DNA of 64,000 nucleotides from assembly GCA_965248805.1 (NCBI GenBank), contig CBDFKJ010000006.1, positions 310,001-374,000 on the forward strand, written 5' to 3'. This document shows, one piece after another, positions 18,709 to 27,241 of the stretch (within the stretch, counting starts at the first letter, position 1; each line of letters opens with the position of its first letter). A model generated the notes under the pieces. That model worked only from the letters and a program-made list of their open reading frames with translations, did no database searches and was not told where the DNA came from. Origin of the DNA: CBDFKJ01 sp965248805. Lineage in GTDB: Bacteria > Pseudomonadota > Alphaproteobacteria > UBA6615. Both the position numbers and the translations under genes were made by a program.

Positions 18709-18819
18709 CAAGTCCACCTGTCGACCCCCTTGTCGTCCCAACGCCATGACGAAGCTCCCGACTCGAACCATCCCTCGTCACAGAGTCAGATGGCCGCGAC
18801 TTTTTCAACGGGCTGCTAA
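18709..18819 (-). mobile_element. IS1182-family end remnant
   Basis: On the minus strand from 18819 the sequence TAGCAGCCCGTTGAAAAAGT matches the left end of the IS1182 element at 9350. About 70 bases inside, MALGRQGGRQVDL resembles the start of an IS1182 transposase. Only this end survives. Confidence 0.6.
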
Positions 18820-18828
18820 GCCGCGTGC

Positions 18829-19426
18829 CTTTTGCCAACGCCGTGGGCTGAATCTTCGCAAAATCGGTCCCCGGTCCCTCACGGATATTGAGATTGGCGA
18901 TGGTGACAAACTCTTGCGGCTCGGAGTCGCCTCGACCGAGGACGCTCGCGCAGAAACTGTCCATTGGAGACGCCGGGCCGGGATCGCTTTTGCGCCCCGG
19001 GGCGATGTCGTCGTGGCCGAGCACATCCAGCAGCGCGTAGTGATCGACAATCGCCCGCGCGGCGTCCGTTGCGGCGTTGATCTGGGGTTCGGTGTAGAGA
19101 TGCCATCCGCGCACCTTCTGCTCGTGCTTGTGCGCAGCCTCCAGCACTTGCTCGTCAGGGTCGGCGCGGCCGAACCATGCGCGCCACGCACTGCCCTGGC
19201 GCTCCAACGCGCCGGCGTTGTCGAGCTCAATGCCGATGGAGAACCGGTTCAGTTGGCTCAGGCCGAGCCAACGGCTGTCGCCGGCATGCCAAGCGATACG
19301 ATCGAACGGAACGAGTTGCGTAACCTTGCCATCACGCGCGATGACGAGGTGAGCGGACGCTTTGTGAGCCCGATCGGTCAACGCGGCAATGGCGCCTTCG
19401 CACTACTTCCGGCCGTATAGTGCATT
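18829..19426 (-). pseudogene. N-acetylmuramoyl-L-alanine amidase with SH3 domain, degraded
   Basis: The main frame (19381 downward) encodes an Amidase_2 domain, with TDRAHKASAHLVIARDGKV, AWHAGDS and NRFSIGIELDNAG, then ALLDVLGHDDIAPGRKSDPG. This is followed by an SH3-like segment (FVTIANLNIREGPGTDF). Upstream, IMHYTAG sits in another frame, so a one-base frameshift near 19395 breaks the gene, and its 5' end is lost at 19427. The SH3 part is cut by the IS1182 remnant. It was probably the endolysin of the older prophage. Confidence 0.75.
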
Positions 19427-20527
19427 ATTAGATACTTGTGGATGACCTCTCCCGAAACATTTGGGCTCTCCTGAAATGGGACGGGCGTGCCGTCATCTTG
19501 GCATAATCTATGATGTTCAACCCGCGCCTATCCGCTTGACGCATACACCCACTAGGGATAGGTTGTGTGCGTACAACGGATAGTGGGTCATGGACGTTCT
19601 CGACCGCACCGACCTGCCCTTCCCGCAATCCCTCCCCGAGTTTCAGCGACTTTTCTCCGACGATGCGGCGTGCGCCGCCTACCTGGAAAGGGCTCGCTGG
19701 GGTGACGGGTTCGCCTGCCCGCGCTGCGGCGTCGTGGGTGAACCTTTCCGCATCGCCACGCGGCCTGGCGTCCTGACCTGTCGCGCTTGCCGCCGCCAGA
19801 CGGGATTGACCGTCGGCACGGTCATGGAGCGCAGCCACACGCCTTTGAGCACGTGGTTTTGGGCCGCCTATCTGGTCGCCAGCCAGACGCCGGGCATGTC
19901 GGCGGTGCAGTTTCAGCGGCAGCTTGGGCTGACGCGGTACGAAACCGCCTTCGGCATCCTGCATAAGCTCCGCGCGGGTATGGTGCGGCCCGATCAGGAT
20001 CGGATCGGTGCCAGGGCAGGAGAGCATGTCGAGGTGGACGAAACCTATGTTGGAGGCCGGATGCGTGGTGAAGGCCGAGGCGTTCACCACAAGACGCTGG
20101 TGGCTGCTGCCGTCGAAGTCAGCCACAGGGAGCCCGGCACCGCGCAGGACAAGCGGAAGGATGGCCGCTACGCCGGGCGTGTGCGGCTGTCCGTCGCTGC
20201 CGACCGCAGCGCCGATTCGCTATGTGGCTTCGTCGAGAACGCCGTTATGCCGGGGTCGCTGATCGTCACCGACGATTGGAGTGGCTATGGCAGCTTGCGG
20301 ACACGCGGCTATGATCACCACGCCATTGCCGAATGCGGCGACCCCGAGGTGGCCGAAGAGTTCATGCCGATCATCCACCTCGTCTTCAGCAACCTGAAGA
20401 ATTGGCTCAGTGGCATCCACCATGGCGTGAGCGCAAAGCATCTACAAGCCTACCTCAATGAGTTCACGTTCCGCTTCAACAGGCGGTCTGAACCGCTCCG
20501 GGTTTGGCGGAGGCCATTTTGTTTGAG

Positions 20528-21433
20528 TCACGCCGCCATGTCTGACTGCTTCAGCGTGGCGTAGTGGCGTTCCTCGGCTTCGGCCGGCGGGATGTTTCCG
20601 ATGGGCTCCAGGAGCCGCCGGTTGTTGAACCAATCCACCCATTCCAGAGTAGCGAGCTCGACGGCCTCGAATGAGCGCCACGGCCCGCGCCGGTGAATGA
20701 CCTCGGCTTTGTAAAGACCATTGATGGTCTCGGCCAGAGCATTGTCATAAGAGTCGCCGACGCTGCCCACCGAGGGTTCGATGCCCGCTTCCGCCAGGTG
20801 CTCGGTATATTTGATCGAGACATATTGGCTCCCTCTATCGCTGTGATGGATCAGCCCACCGCGATGGACGGGTCGCCGCGCATGAAGCGCTTGTTCCAGG
20901 GCATCGAGAACAAAGCCGGCATGGGCTGTCCGGCTCACCCGCCAGCCGACGATGCGGCGGGCATAGGCGTCGATGACAAAGGCGACATAGACGAAGCCAG
21001 CCCAAGTGGCCACGTAGGTAAAGTCCGAGACCCACAGCCTGTTCGGTGCCGGAGCGTGGAACTGGCGATTGACCTTGTCGAGCGGGCAAGGCGCGGCCTG
21101 GTCGCTGACTGTCGTGCGGATCGGCTTGCCGCGGATCACCCCTTGCAAGCCCATCTCCCGCATCAGCCGCTCAACAGTGCAGCGAGCGACATCGAAGCCT
21201 TCCCGCTGCAATTGTCGCCACACCTTGCGAACGCCGTAGACACGGAAGTTCTCTTTGAAGACGCGTCGGACCTCGACCTTGAGAGCCATATCCCGTTTCG
21301 CCCGTGCCGACAGCCTGGCCGGATCGCGCCGCCTGGCCACATGGTCGTAGTAGGTCGACGGGGCGATCGGCAGCACCTTGCAGATCGGCTCGACCCCGTG
21401 CGCCTCGCGGTGATCGCCGATGAACGCGATCAT
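20528..21433 (-). CDS. IS3-family transposase OrfB
   Basis: The product has 301 residues with an HTH_21 region (YGVRKVWRQLQREGF) and an rve integrase core. The DDE residues lie in RLWVSDFTYVAT, GLIHHSDRGSQY and YDNALAETINGLYK. Its ATG overlaps the orfA stop (ATGA), the usual arrangement for frameshift or coupled expression of the OrfAB fusion. It appears intact. Confidence 0.9.
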   Translation of the reverse strand: MIAFIGDHREAHGVEPICKVLPIAPSTYYDHVARRRDPARLSARAKRDMALKVEVRRVFKENFRVYGVRKVWRQLQREGFDVARCTVERLMREMGLQGVIRGKPIRTTVSDQAAPCPLDKVNRQFHAPAPNRLWVSDFTYVATWAGFVYVAFVIDAYARRIVGWRVSRTAHAGFVLDALEQALHARRPVHRGGLIHHSDRGSQYVSIKYTEHLAEAGIEPSVGSVGDSYDNALAETINGLYKAEVIHRRGPWRSFEAVELATLEWVDWFNNRRLLEPIGNIPPAEAEERHYATLKQSDMAA

Positions 21434-21756
21434 GGCTTGAACCGGCGGTCGAGCTCCGCCTGGGCAAAATAGGCGCTCGCCTTGCGCAGGATCTCGTTGA
21501 CCTGCCGGAGGTCGCGGTTCTCCCGCTCCAGGGCTTTCAGCCGCTCGGCGACCTCGCTGGGGACGCCGGCGCGCACGCCGCTATCGCGCTCGAACCTCTT
21601 CACCCACTCATTGAGTGTCTGCGCCGTGCAGCCGATCTTCCCAGCTATCGAGGAAACAGCCGCCCAACGCGAGGCGTGTTCGCCCTCGTGATCCACAACC
21701 ATCCGCACCGCACGGGCGCGAACCTCAGAAGAAAACCTGTTCCTTGTCTTGCTCAT
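21430..21756 (-). CDS. IS3-family OrfA (HTH_Tnp_1)
   Basis: The product has 108 residues from the ATG 21756. It shows the usual helix-turn-helix (SSIAGKIGCTAQTLNEWVKR) followed by a leucine-rich helix (VAERLKALERENRDLRQ). It overlaps orfB and is intact. Confidence 0.88.
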   Translation of the reverse strand: MSKTRNRFSSEVRARAVRMVVDHEGEHASRWAAVSSIAGKIGCTAQTLNEWVKRFERDSGVRAGVPSEVAERLKALERENRDLRQVNEILRKASAYFAQAELDRRFKP

Positions 21757-22116
21757 AATGGGGCTCCACTTTCTCAAGAGTTGGAGCCTCCGCCAAACCC
21801 GGAGCGGTTCAGTTTTACCCGTTCAACGCCTTCCGCTCATTGCTCGGAATCGCAGGAGAGGCCGAGGCTCCAACCTACGCCGAGCTATATTCCGGCGAGT
21901 GGAAGCATCCTACATGTAGTGGGTGTACGAATTAACCGGATAGGCACGGTTCAATCTTCATCGCGGTTCCCACTGCTAATAGAGGATGCGAAGTACATAT
22001 TTCTATTTATGCAAGCACGGATATACCGCTCGCGTCAAATGCGAGTAGCAAGGTCGGCCCCGGCTGGTTAGCGGGTGGAGTGCGGACCGCAGAGCTTTCG
22101 CACGAACCTGGGCGTC

Positions 22117-22990
22117 CTAGTGGATTGATTCCAACGTTTGGAACCCTCGGTTTCGGGCTGCGATGATGTCGTCGGGGTCGGCTTTCGATATGAATGGCTG
22201 TGGGTTGGCCGCATTGTATTCGCGGACGAAGCGGTTGATTGCGGCCTGGAGATCGACGACGGAATGGAAGACGCCGTGCTTGAGCCGCCGCCGGGTGAGT
22301 TTTGCGAAGAAGCCCTCGACGGCATTGAGCCACGAGCAGGAGGTCGGTGTGAAGTGGAAAGTCCAGCGCGGATGGCGGGCGAGCCAGGCGCGGACCTTGT
22401 CCTTGTTGTGCGCCGCGTAGTTGTCGACGATCGCGTGGATGGCCTTGTCCGCCGGCACCGTGCGCTCGATGCGGTTGAGGAAGCGGATGAACTCCTGATG
22501 GCGGTGGCGCTGCATGTTCTGGCCGATCACCGTTCCGTCCAGAACGTTGAGCGCCGCAAACAGCGTGGTCGTGCCGTGCCGTTTGTAGTCATGGGTCATG
22601 GTGCCGGCGCGTCCCTTCTTCATCGGCAGACCGGCGGTCGAGCGCCTGGATCTGTGACTTCTCATCGATCGACAACACCACCGCATGGGCCGGCGGGTCG
22701 ACATACAGGCCGACGATATCGGTGAGTTTCTCGGCGAAGGCAGGGTCGGTCGACAGCTTGAAGTTGCGCCAGCGGTGCGGGCTGAGACCGTGAGCCTTCC
22801 AGATCGCCTGCACCGTCGAGGCGGCAATACCGGCCGCCCTGGCCATCGCGCGCAACGTCCAGTGGGTCGCCTCAAACGGCGGCGGTTGCTGCGTCAGGCG
22901 CACGATCTCGGCGACACGATCGAGCGGGACCGGCGCCTTGCCGGGCGGACACCACAGCAAAATACGGAATCCCAATTCGGACTCTTTCGT
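22117..22990 (-). pseudogene. IS630 transposase, N-terminally deleted and frameshifted
   Basis: One frame gives the middle (PVPLDRVAEIVRLTQQPPPF, then TVQAIWKAHGLSPHRWRNFK and VVLSIDEKSQIQALDR). The other frame continues with GLPMKKGRAGTMTHDYKRHG, IHAIVDNYAAHNKDKVRAWL and FTPTSCSWLNAVEGFFAKLT. The break at about 22640 looks like a loss of a few bases after ALDR. The HTH domain usual in IS630 transposases is missing. Confidence 0.8.
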
Positions 22991-23007
22991 TCCGATCCCT
23001 CCACTAG
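22117..23007 (-). mobile_element. IS630-family deletion derivative, copy 1
   Basis: The ends start CTAG(T)GGA and the flanking TA fits the IS630 target. The element is only about 890 bases because the first third of the transposase gene is absent. Copy 2 at 29988-30877 has the same deletion and the same frameshift but different flanks. Confidence 0.75.
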
Positions 23008-23417
23008 TCCCGGTCCGTGATCCGGCTGCGGGCCTGCTTCGTTGCACCCCGCCGTCGTTTCGACTCCAACCGGCGGCCTTTGGCGCCGGCCGAGGGTCGG
23101 GTCGGGCGGCGCGGTGTGGGCGCGGTCGCCGCCTGACGCAGGAGGGCCAGCAGGCGCTCGAGGGCATCGGCGCGGTTGCGTTCCTGGCTGCGGAACCGCC
23201 GCGCGTGCAGCACCAGCGTGCCGTCGCGGCCGAGCCGGCGGCCCGCCAATGTCCTCAGCCGCGCGTGCACGTCATCGGGCAAGACCGCGGTGTCGAAGCG
23301 GAGCTCGACGGCGGTCGCGACCTTGTTCACATTTTGCCCGCCCGGACCCGGTGCGCGCACGAAGCGCCAAGTCAGCGCCGCCTCGGCGATCGCTAGTGAA
23401 TCCGTGATTCTGATCAT
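23004..23417 (-). CDS. arfB: Alternative ribosome-rescue factor, ArfB/YaeJ-like
   Basis: The product has 137 residues from the ATG 23417. It rescues stalled ribosomes by hydrolysing peptidyl-tRNA. It holds the release-factor GGQ motif in GPGGQNVNKVATAVELRF near residue 26 and the basic C-terminal tail (KGRRLESKRRRGATKQARSR) that enters the mRNA channel. Length agrees with E. coli ArfB (140). The stop codon lies exactly in the CTAG of the IS630 end, so the last residues may have changed when the element inserted. Confidence 0.88.
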   Translation of the reverse strand: MIRITDSLAIAEAALTWRFVRAPGPGGQNVNKVATAVELRFDTAVLPDDVHARLRTLAGRRLGRDGTLVLHARRFRSQERNRADALERLLALLRQAATAPTPRRPTRPSAGAKGRRLESKRRRGATKQARSRITDRD

Positions 23418-23585
23418 GTCTGCCACGTGGTCGCCAGCTGCAATCCATTCAACCTTGACTGAGAACAAATCGTGAATATGCTGTTGTTGCCTAAATGTTC
23501 AGGATGACACCGGCGCTACATTTCGTTAGGTATGCGCGCCTCGCGACAACATGTTGTGGCTTATGCCCAATATCCACGCTAGGCG

Positions 23586-23605
23586 TTATCCACACCTGTG
23601 GATAA
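23586..23605 (+). promoter_or_regulatory. Two inverted DnaA boxes upstream of nrdA
   Basis: TTATCCACA (23586-23594) and TGTGGATAA (23597-23605) are both exact consensus DnaA boxes, facing each other with two bases between, 21 bases before the nrdA start. DnaA is known to bind the nrdAB promoter in E. coli. An NrdR box is not seen. Confidence 0.65.
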
Positions 23606-23625
23606 CTCACAATCAAGGGGGCGAT

Positions 23626-25536
23626 ATGGACGGTTCGGGGGGCTTTCTCAGCGGTGCGGGACTTGTGGATGAGGCCACCATCAACCGTCGTCAGAACGAG
23701 GTGGGAGTGCGAATCGTCATCGAGCCGGAACGCGATGCGTTTCTGACCACCTTCGGCCGCGCCACGTTGGAGGACCGCTATCTGCTACCCGGCGAATCGA
23801 TCCAGGACCTGTTCGCCCGCGTGGCGATGCATTTCGCCGACGATTCCGCCCACGCCCAACGCCTCTACGACTACATCTCCAACCTGTGGTTCATGCCGGC
23901 GACGCCGGTCCTGTCCAACGGCGGCACCGCGCGCGGGCTGCCGATTTCCTGCTTCCTCAACGAGGCCGGCGACAGTCTGGAGGGCATCGTCGATCTCTGG
24001 AACGAAAACGTGTGGCTGGCGGCGCGCGGCGGCGGCATCGGCAGCTATTGGGGCAATCTGCGCTCGATCGGCGAAAAGGTCGGCATGAACGGCAAGACCT
24101 CCGGCGTGGTGCCGTTCATTCGCGTCATGGATTCGCTGACGCTGGCCATCTCGCAAGGCTCGCTCCGGCGCGGCTCGGCGGCGGTCTATTTACCCGTCAG
24201 CCATCCCGAGATCGAGGAGTTTGTCGAGCTACGCCGGCCGACCGGCGGCGATCCCAACCGCAAGGCCATGAACCTGCATCACGGCGTGTTGGTGCCCGAC
24301 GAATTCATGCGCGCGGTCGAGGCCGACGCCGAGTGGCCGCTGACGAGTCCCAAGGAGGGCGCGGTCATCCGCACGGTCTCCGCGCGCGCCCTGTGGATCC
24401 GCATCCTCACCTCGCGCATCGAGACCGGCGAGCCCTACATTGTCTTCATCGATACGGTGAACCGCCACGTGCCCGAGCATCACAAGCTCGCAGGCCTCAC
24501 CGTCAAGACCTCGAACCTGTGCAGCGAGATCACGTTGCCCACGGGTCCGGACCATCACGGCCATGAGCGTACCGCGGTCTGTTGCCTGTGCTCGCTCAAT
24601 CTCGAGACCTTCCTGGAGTGGCGCGACCACCCGACCTTCATCGAGGATGTGATGCGTTTCCTCGACAATGTGATCGAGGACTTCATCCGCCGCGCGCCGA
24701 GCGAATTTGCCCGCGCCCGCTATGCCGCGGCGCGCGAGCGTTCCGTCGGTTTGGGCGTCATGGGCTTTCACTCCTTCCTGCAGGACCGCATGGTGCCGTT
24801 CGAGTCGGCGATGGCCAAGGCATGGAACGTCAACATGTTCCGCCACATCCGCGCCCAGGCCGACCGCGCCAGCCGGACGTTGGCGGCCGAGCGCGGCGCC
24901 TGCCCCGACGCCGCCGACTACGGTGTCGAGGAGCGCTTTTCCAACAAGATGGCGATTGCGCCGACCGCCTCGATCTCGATCATCTGCGGCGGCGCCTCGC
25001 CGGGCATCGAGCCGATCGCCGCCAACAGCTTTACCCACAAGACGCTGTCGGGCTCGTTTACCGTGCGCTCGAAGGCGTTGCGGCGCGTGCTCGCCGACAA
25101 GGGCCGCGACACCGACACCGTGTGGTCGTCGATCACCGCCCATGAAGGCTCGGTGCAACATCTGGACTTCCTGTCGGATGACGAGAAGGATGTCTACAAG
25201 ACCGCCTTCGAACTCGACCAGCGCTGGCTGATCACCCACGCCGCCGACCGCACACCGCACGTTTGCCAGTCGCAATCGCTGAACGTTTTCCTGCCCGCCG
25301 ACGTGCAAAAGCGCGATCTGCACCAGATCCATTTCCAGGCGTGGAAGAAGGGCGTGAAGAGCCTCTACTACCTGCGCTCGAAGTCGTTGCAGCGTTCCGA
25401 ATCCGTCGCTTGGACGGCACCCGCCGCCAGCGCCGCCGCGAGCGCCGCCACCGATATACCGGTGGTTGGCCACACGCCGGCGGTCGAGGTCTCTGCCGCC
25501 CGCGTCGACTACGAGGAGTGCCTGGCGTGTCAATGA
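23626..25536 (+). CDS. nrdA: Ribonucleoside-diphosphate reductase alpha subunit, class Ia
   Basis: The product has 636 residues from the ATG 23626, which follows GGGGG. It reduces ribonucleotides to deoxyribonucleotides with NrdB. Visible parts are FMPATPVLSNGG, GLPISCFLNEAGDSLEGI, AARGGGIGSYWGNLRS, KTSNLCSEITLP, LNLETFLEW and SLYYLRSKSLQ; the C-terminal ECLACQ carries the redox cysteine pair. The N-terminal ATP cone of E. coli NrdA appears absent, so allosteric activity control may differ. Its partner nrdB is 1.7 kb downstream, separated by an IS3 element. Confidence 0.93.
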   Translation: MDGSGGFLSGAGLVDEATINRRQNEVGVRIVIEPERDAFLTTFGRATLEDRYLLPGESIQDLFARVAMHFADDSAHAQRLYDYISNLWFMPATPVLSNGGTARGLPISCFLNEAGDSLEGIVDLWNENVWLAARGGGIGSYWGNLRSIGEKVGMNGKTSGVVPFIRVMDSLTLAISQGSLRRGSAAVYLPVSHPEIEEFVELRRPTGGDPNRKAMNLHHGVLVPDEFMRAVEADAEWPLTSPKEGAVIRTVSARALWIRILTSRIETGEPYIVFIDTVNRHVPEHHKLAGLTVKTSNLCSEITLPTGPDHHGHERTAVCCLCSLNLETFLEWRDHPTFIEDVMRFLDNVIEDFIRRAPSEFARARYAAARERSVGLGVMGFHSFLQDRMVPFESAMAKAWNVNMFRHIRAQADRASRTLAAERGACPDAADYGVEERFSNKMAIAPTASISIICGGASPGIEPIAANSFTHKTLSGSFTVRSKALRRVLADKGRDTDTVWSSITAHEGSVQHLDFLSDDEKDVYKTAFELDQRWLITHAADRTPHVCQSQSLNVFLPADVQKRDLHQIHFQAWKKGVKSLYYLRSKSLQRSESVAWTAPAASAAASAATDIPVVGHTPAVEVSAARVDYEECLACQ

Positions 25537-25632
25537 CGCAGGGGATTTGGAGCACTAAGTATGAATTGACCTTGCCCCCTGGAGATCTCCCGCTTTGGAG
25601 TTAGGTCTGTTTCCTGACGGAGGAGACGGACG

Positions 25633-25897
25633 ATGAAGCGGAGCCGATTTTCGGAAGAACAGATCATCGGGATATTGAAGGAACAGCGCGGGGATGTCGG
25701 CGGCCGAGCTGTGCCGCAGGCACGGGATATCGGATGCGACGTTCTACACGTGGCGGTCGAAGTACGGCGGCATGGAGGTGTCGGACGCGAAGCGGCTGAA
25801 GGCGATGGAGGACGAGAACCGGAAGCTGAAGAAGCTGCTGGCGGAGCAGATGTTGGATAACGCGACGCTGAAAGAGATGCTGGCAAAAAACTTCTGA
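25633..25897 (+). pseudogene. IS3-family OrfA, frameshifted
   Basis: MKRSRFSEEQIIGILKEQ is in one frame and MSAAELCRRHGISDATFYTW with its KYGGM continuation in another. A loss of about two bases near 25686 explains this. Confidence 0.8.
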
Positions 25898-25920
25898 CGC
25901 CCGGATCGAGGAGGAAAGCC

Positions 25921-26753
25921 GTGAACTGGGCGATAACAGACAAGAGCTATTCGCAGCGCCGGGCGTGTTCGCTGGTCGGCCTGGACCGGAAGAGCTTCCG
26001 CTATGTGTCGAGGCGGCCTGATGATGACACCATCCGCAAACGACTGCATGAGCTTGCATCGCGGCGCCGTCGCTTCGGCTATCGCCGTCTGCATATCCTG
26101 CTGCGGCGCGAGGGTGTCGAGATGAACCACAAGAAGCTGTACCGGCTGTACAGGGAAGAGCGCTTAACGGTTCGCAAACGCGGCGGCCGCAAGCGGGCGC
26201 TGGGGACCCGGGCGCCGATGGCGATCCCGCGAGGGCCGAACCAGCGCTGGTCGTTGGACTTCGTGTCGGATGCGCTCATGGACAGCCGGCGGTTCCGCAT
26301 CCTGTGCGTGATCGACGACTTCAGCCGGGAGTGTCTGGCCACGGCGGTGGACAACTCGATCTCCGGCGTCCGTGTCGCACGCGAGCTGGATCGGATCGCC
26401 GAGATGCGCGGCTATCCCTGCATGGTGGTCAGCGACAACGGCACCGAGCTGACATCGAACGCGATCCTGCGCTGGCAGGAGGAACGCGGTGTCGAGTGGC
26501 ACTACATCGCACCCGGCAGGCCGATGCAGAACGGCCTGGTGGAATCATTCAACGGGAGGCTGCGCGACGAATGTCTGAACGAGCACCTGTTCGACAGCTA
26601 CGGCCAGGCGAAGAAGATCGTCGAACCTGGCGCCACGACTACAACACCGATCGGCCCCATACGAGCCTCGACGGGCTCACTCCGATGCAGTATGCAACCC
26701 GGTCCCAACAGGGCCACAACCGGAACAGATTCTACTCAGCTGTGGGGGCATAA
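25921..26753 (+). pseudogene. IS3-family OrfB, frameshifted near the C-terminus
   Basis: The frame is normal up to AKKIVE, with RWSLDFVSDALMDSRRF, MVVSDNGTELTSNAI and GLVESFNGRLRDECLNEHLF. The last part (WRHDYNTDRPHTSLDGLTP, then RNRFYS) is in another frame. A one-base deletion near 26624 explains it. Confidence 0.82.
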
Positions 26754-26779
26754 CGGGGGCAAGGTCACTCCGAGACGCG

Positions 26780-27189
26780 ATGGAAGGTGCGGCCAGAAAC
26801 AATTTGAGATTGTTGGCGCAAATCATTCACGGCATGGTAGAAAATAAGGCTCTACACGCGTCAGATTTTAACCGCTACGCCTCCATCCTGGCGCCGTTGT
26901 CGTTTGATGAACTGAACATCCTTGGCCTCATGGCACGCAATGGAGGGCACTGCTACGAATCGGCCAAAGCAAGCAGATATTGCAGGCGCTTATGAGAACA
27001 GGTCTAGTGTGTTTCACGCAGGGATTGGAATCGGAATACAAAGAAAGAGAGCCGGACTTAGAACAAGATCACACGACAGACACAATCAAGTGGATTGAGA
27101 GTGACTTCTGGACAAATTACGAATTTACGGACCTCATGGCGGAAATACTTCAATATACAAATAACTTTGGCCCGACGGATTTGAGGTAA
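26780..27189 (+). pseudogene. Foreign hypothetical gene fragment, frameshifted
   Basis: Two overlapping frames look like one protein: RNNLRLLAQIIHGMVENKAL and FDELNILGLMARN in the first, then KQILQALMRTGLVCFTQG and FWTNYEFTDLMAEILQYTNN in the second, with the shift near 26965. The start is probably lost to the IS3 element. It is more AT-rich than its neighbours, suggesting transfer. I do not recognise the family. Confidence 0.5.
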
Positions 27190-27241
27190 TGATGCTCAAC
27201 AAGCCAATTGTTTTTCAGTCCCACCACCGAGAGCTTGCACC

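Larger units (their letters stand above)
20488..21812 (-). mobile_element. IS3-family element inserted in an IS1595 transposase
   Basis: Both ends carry the same inverted repeat starting CTGAACCGCTCCGGGTTTGG and identical over about 27 bases. The element is 1325 bases long and encodes overlapping orfA and orfB. No clear target duplication is visible. Confidence 0.88.
19590..21935 (+). pseudogene. IS1595-family transposase, lineage 2, split by IS3
   Basis: Codons from 19590 to 20487 give the same protein as copy A plus its missing part (LKNWLSGIHHGVSAKHLQAY, then LNEFTFRFNRR). The remaining C-terminus (FYPFNAFRSLLGIAG, then EAPTYAELYSGEWKHPTC) is found beyond the IS3 element at 21813-21935. 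The gene would be complete without the insertion. Confidence 0.85.
19527..21944 (+). mobile_element. IS1595-family element, lineage 2, copy B, interrupted
   Basis: The ends begin CCTATCCGCTTGACGC at the left and, reversed, CCTATCCGGTTAATTC at the right, with ACACCCACTA further in on both. The element is split by an IS3-family insertion at 20488-21812. No flanking target duplication was found. Confidence 0.8.
25567..26767 (+). mobile_element. IS3-family (IS407-like) element between nrdA and nrdB, decayed
   Basis: Inverted ends TGACCTTGCCCCC at left and right enclose orfA and orfB, both frameshifted. It lies 30 bases after the nrdA stop. No target duplication is evident. Confidence 0.8.

Noticed and set aside
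22500..23000. Programmed frameshift in IS630 copy 1
   Set aside because: No slippery run lies at the frame break and the break looks like a loss of several bases; shared by copy 2, so common descent explains it.
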